A stretch of DNA of 7,733 bases from NCBI GenBank assembly GCA_007124535.1, contig SLEY01000327.1, forward strand, positions 1-7,733, written 5' to 3'. Positions 5,157 through 7,733 of this stretch are shown piece by piece. This DNA comes from Planctomycetaceae bacterium (GTDB lineage Bacteria > Planctomycetota > Planctomycetia > Pirellulales > Pirellulaceae). Position 1 is the first letter of the stretch, and every line of letters begins with the position of its first letter. The notes under the pieces are model-generated. The model saw only the letters and a program-made list of their open reading frames with translations. It ran no database searches and was not told the origin of the DNA. A program made the translations under genes and the position numbers.

Positions 5157-6527
5157 TCAAACCTCTTCCGGGATGACATACGGCGCCCGGTACTCCCGTT
5201 TCCGTTGGGCATCCGCCTCGGGATCGTCCACAAATCGCTCGGTCTCCGGATCGAAATGGACGCTGCGCCCCAACCGGCAGGAAATCTTCGCCAGATGACA
5301 GACCGTCGCCGAACGGTGCCCCTCCTCGATATCCGCCGCCAGATCTTCGTGACGGCGACTGCGGATCGCCTGCAGCCAGTTGCGGAAGTGCGGGATGCTC
5401 TCCGTCCGCCAGTCGATCCCCGGCGGCTCCGCCTTGGACGGACCGGGCTCATTCTTGGGCCCCAAAAAAGTATAATAACTGCTGTAGTCCGGAAAGATCA
5501 TGTAGCCCTCGCTGCCAAAAAAGATCTCCCCGACACACTGATTCGGCGCCACAAACGGATACTCGTCCCGCATCCCCGCTTCGCTGTTCGTGTACCAGTG
5601 CCGGATCTCGAAGGTCACCAGCACCTTGCGATCCTGCCACTGGCACAGAAACGCCTGAGTATTGGGGGTGTCTGCATCGTCATCGTGACCGGGCACAAAA
5701 CGATCCCCCAAGGACATGACCGTGATCGGATGCGCGTCCAACCCCAAACCCCACCGGATCTTGTCGATGTCGTGGACCGTCTGATTGGCCACATCGCCAC
5801 TGGCGAAGTTATCGATCCAGTACCATCGGCGGTGATTAAAACTGCTGTAGGGGACCATTTGGGCAGGACCGACCCAGGCATCCCAGTCCAGTCCGGTGGG
5901 GACGGGCCGGATGGAGTGGCGGCCCAGATTGCCCCGCAATTTGTAAGTCATCCCCCGTGCCATGTACAGTTCGCCGATCACCCCCTCCTTCAGCTTCTGC
6001 ATCCCTTCCACCACGTTGGGACTGGAACGGTTCTGCGTCCCGACCTGGACCATGCACTTGTATTTGCGGGCGGCCCGCACCATCTGCCGCCCCTCCCAAA
6101 TGCACCAACTGGCCGGTTTCTCGATGAACACGTCCTTGCCCGCCTGACAGGCCCAAATGGTCTGCAGCGCGTGCCAGTGGTCCTGGGTGGAAAAACTGAC
6201 GGCGTCGAGGGTAGGATCGTCAAAGAGATCCCGCTGGTCGTGATACGTTTTCAGTTTCAAGCCCTTCAGATCCGGAAAACGTTCGGCGGCCGAATCCAAT
6301 TGGTTGCGATCGCAGTCGCAGATGGCGGCAATCTCCACGTTGTCGGTATCGGCCATCTCCTTCAAACAGCCGATGTGCGAGGCCATGCGGCCGCCGAGTC
6401 CGACCAGTCCGACCCGAATCCGCTCGTTCGCCCCCCGTTTGCCCAGGACAACGGTCGGCGCCGCCGCCACCGTACTGGCGGCTGCGGCCGAAGTCTTCAA
6501 AAAACTGCGACGGTCCCCCGTTGGCAT
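5157..6527 (-). CDS. Tat-exported Gfo/Idh/MocA family oxidoreductase
   Basis: The 456-residue product belongs to the Gfo/Idh/MocA family of NAD(P)-dependent sugar or polyol oxidoreductases. The N-terminus DRRSFLKTSAAAASTVAAAP (5-24) is a twin-arginine signal with an RRSFLK motif and a short hydrophobic region, so the protein is probably exported folded with its cofactor. The Rossmann loop is VGLVGLGGRM (39-48). STQDHWHA (113-120) and FIEKPAS (134-140) carry the family HWHA-like and EKP motifs, and TVHDIDKIRWG (250-260) is the substrate-side catalytic block. The C-terminus HFRNWLQAIRSR (380-391) and the EGHRSATVCHLAKI block are typical of planctomycete members of this group. The ATG at 6527 has GAGGAG (6539-6534) 6 nt upstream. 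Substrate is unknown. The next gene upstream is a divergent, distinct member of the same family. Confidence 0.9.
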   Translation of the reverse strand: MPTGDRRSFLKTSAAAASTVAAAPTVVLGKRGANERIRVGLVGLGGRMASHIGCLKEMADTDNVEIAAICDCDRNQLDSAAERFPDLKGLKLKTYHDQRDLFDDPTLDAVSFSTQDHWHALQTIWACQAGKDVFIEKPASWCIWEGRQMVRAARKYKCMVQVGTQNRSSPNVVEGMQKLKEGVIGELYMARGMTYKLRGNLGRHSIRPVPTGLDWDAWVGPAQMVPYSSFNHRRWYWIDNFASGDVANQTVHDIDKIRWGLGLDAHPITVMSLGDRFVPGHDDDADTPNTQAFLCQWQDRKVLVTFEIRHWYTNSEAGMRDEYPFVAPNQCVGEIFFGSEGYMIFPDYSSYYTFLGPKNEPGPSKAEPPGIDWRTESIPHFRNWLQAIRSRRHEDLAADIEEGHRSATVCHLAKISCRLGRSVHFDPETERFVDDPEADAQRKREYRAPYVIPEEV

Positions 6528-6858
6528 GGTTCGCTCCTCGATGCGCCCGTGTTCCGAAACAAATCGCGATTCCCACGCGGGAAGTGCACCTGAACCCGCA
6601 TTCTACCAGCGCCCACCGCTGGGGAAGAGACCGGGTCCGGCGTGTTCGCCTCTTGCCCCCCCCGAGCCGGCCGAAGCCGAATTTGCCAACGACGGCCGAC
6701 CGGCCGCACCTTGTCGCGCCTCGGCGCCCGCTCACCCCAAACTGCTTTCCGCACTCCGACTGCTTGGCCGCCCATGCTTGAGCGGGCCGGATCGTTTCAG
6801 TAAAGTAAGAGAGGATAGAAAATGACGCGGTAACTTTAACCTTCCGGGAGAATGAACT
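6528..6858. other. Divergent intergenic region between two oxidoreductase genes
   Basis: This 331-bp spacer separates the start codons of two divergent Tat-exported oxidoreductases and should hold both promoters. Frames crossing it give Arg- and Pro-rich peptides with no recognisable domain, so I see no gene here. On the minus side a TAGAAT hexamer (6606-6601) could be a -10 box but lacks a fitting -35. A short inverted repeat (arms TTCCC and GGGAA, 6570-6583) shares its first nine bases with the palindrome of the 205-330 repeat. GAGGAG at 6539-6534 is the ribosome binding site of the minus-strand gene. Confidence 0.6.
6778..6806 (+). promoter_or_regulatory. Candidate promoter for the plus-strand oxidoreductase
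   Basis: TTGAGC (6778-6783) and TAAAGT (6801-6806) are spaced by exactly 17 bp, and each matches its consensus hexamer at four of six positions. A start near 6813 would give a leader of about 46 nt before the GTG at 6859. It is the best-spaced pair I found by eye in this spacer, but it is weak. Confidence 0.3.
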
Positions 6859-7733
6859 GTGGCTGAATCCAAACATGTTTCCCAGCTCAATCGCCGCCGA
6901 TTCCTGCAAAGCACGGGCACGGTCGCGGCCGGCGCCGCCGTGCTGTCCAGCAAGCTGCCCGCCGTACACGCTGCCGAAGACAACACGATCCGCCTGGCCC
7001 TGCTGGGCTGCGGAGGTCGCGGCAACGGCGCCGTCGGCAATGCCTTGAAGATCGACGATCAAGGGCCCATTTGCCTGTACGCCCTGGCCGATGTGCACGA
7101 CGGTTCGGTCGAGCGATCGTTCAATACCTTGTCCCGCCAATTCGAGGACAAGGTGGATGTGCCGGACGAGCGGAAGTTCGTCGGTTTCCAGGCATACAAG
7201 GCGGCCATCGATCAGTTGCGGCCCGGCGACATCGCCATGTGCACCACCCGCTCTTACATCCGACCCCTCCATGTCGAGTATGCGGTTTCCAAAGGCATCA
7301 ATGCGTTCATGGAGAAGCCGTTCGCTTCGGATCCCGGCGGCTTGCACCGCATGCTGCGGGCGGGCGAAGAGGCCGAAGAGAAGGGCTTGAAGATCGCGGC
7401 CGGTTTGCAGTGCCGGCACTCGCCCGCCCGAGCCGCGCTGATCGACCAGATCCACGAGGGCGCGATCGGCGAACTGCAATACGTGCGGGCCAATCGCTTG
7501 ACCGGACGCCGCTGGATGGGCGATCAGGGAGATCGAGCCAACGATATCATGCAGCAACTGCAATTCGGCAGGACCCACCTGTTCTGGGTCGGTTCCGGTC
7601 ATATGGTGGACAACCTGATCCACCAGATCGACGAATGCTGCTGGTTGATGGACGCCTGGCCCGTCACCTGCCACGGGATGGGCGGGCGCGAGGTGGGCAG
7701 CACGGATCGCGGCCAGAATGTGGACACCTACGC
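6859..7733 (+). CDS. Tat-exported Gfo/Idh/MocA family oxidoreductase, N-terminal part (runs off the window)
   Basis: The frame starts at GTG 6859, with GGGAG (6846-6850) 8 nt upstream, and stays open to the window end for 291 full codons. An ATG seven bases earlier is in another frame and stops after four codons. NRRRFLQSTGTVAAGAAVL (11-29) is a twin-arginine signal; RLALLGCGGRG (45-55) is the Rossmann loop; AFMEKPFA (149-156) carries the EKP motif; and NLIHQIDECCWLMD (252-265) is the catalytic-side block. It differs from its divergent neighbour: in place of HWHA it has TTRSYIRPLHVEYAVSKG (129-146), and it has the AGLQCRHSPARAAL stretch (181-194) of a separate planctomycete subgroup. It is therefore a paralogue rather than a recent duplicate. 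Substrate is unknown and the C-terminal part is not visible. Confidence 0.88.
   Translation, partial: MAESKHVSQLNRRRFLQSTGTVAAGAAVLSSKLPAVHAAEDNTIRLALLGCGGRGNGAVGNALKIDDQGPICLYALADVHDGSVERSFNTLSRQFEDKVDVPDERKFVGFQAYKAAIDQLRPGDIAMCTTRSYIRPLHVEYAVSKGINAFMEKPFASDPGGLHRMLRAGEEAEEKGLKIAAGLQCRHSPARAALIDQIHEGAIGELQYVRANRLTGRRWMGDQGDRANDIMQQLQFGRTHLFWVGSGHMVDNLIHQIDECCWLMDAWPVTCHGMGGREVGSTDRGQNVDTY

Noticed and set aside
6521..6781. ORFs filling the divergent spacer on both strands
   Set aside because: Low-complexity Arg/Pro-rich products without start signals; they overlap the start region of the minus-strand oxidoreductase.
6220..7674. 484-codon minus-strand ORF spanning both oxidoreductases
   Set aside because: It is antisense to the second oxidoreductase and out of frame with the first. 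The sense genes carry clear domain motifs, this frame none.

Overview
The window looks like GC-rich chromosomal DNA from a planctomycete, probably of the Pirellula/Gemmata type. This is an inference from two Tat-exported Gfo/Idh/MocA oxidoreductases, the tail of a sugar-phosphate isomerase/epimerase, frequent non-ATG starts and single-gene transcription units. No rRNA, tRNA, mobile element or CRISPR array is visible.

Layout from left to right. (1) The C-terminal 33 codons of a TIM-barrel sugar isomerase/epimerase (+). (2) A 322-bp spacer holding a 63-bp tandem duplication whose units each carry a perfect 11-bp palindrome. (3) A SLOG-fold 'putative molybdenum carrier' protein (+), possibly read from a leaderless transcript. 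(4) argC and argJ (+), two arginine biosynthesis genes 54 bp apart. (5) A possible 46-residue small ORF (-) that just overlaps the argJ end antiparallel and lies directly downstream of leuA. (6) leuA (-), 2-isopropylmalate synthase, convergent with argJ. (7) A complete-looking leucine attenuation region in front of leuA. (8) A Tat-exported Gfo/Idh/MocA oxidoreductase (-). (9) A 331-bp divergent spacer. (10) The first 291 codons of a second, distinct Tat-exported Gfo/Idh/MocA protein (+), cut by the window end.

The standout is the 222 bp between the oxidoreductase stop and the leuA start. Read on the minus strand it contains, in order: a near-consensus sigma70 promoter (TTGACA, 16 bp, TATGAT); a Shine-Dalgarno sequence; an 18-codon leader ORF (MNALLLLPRLLVPGTWGP) with six leucine codons; a segment able to form an antiterminator; and a 12-bp GC-rich hairpin running into seven T residues. 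leuA follows with its own ribosome binding site. This is the architecture of ribosome-mediated transcription attenuation: leucine shortage stalls the leader ribosome, frees the antiterminator segment and lets leuA be transcribed. I know of no described case in planctomycetes, but I could not search.

The other genes fit two themes: amino-acid biosynthesis (argC, argJ, leuA) and exported oxidoreductases of the kind planctomycetes carry in many copies. Nothing suggests the two groups are functionally coupled.
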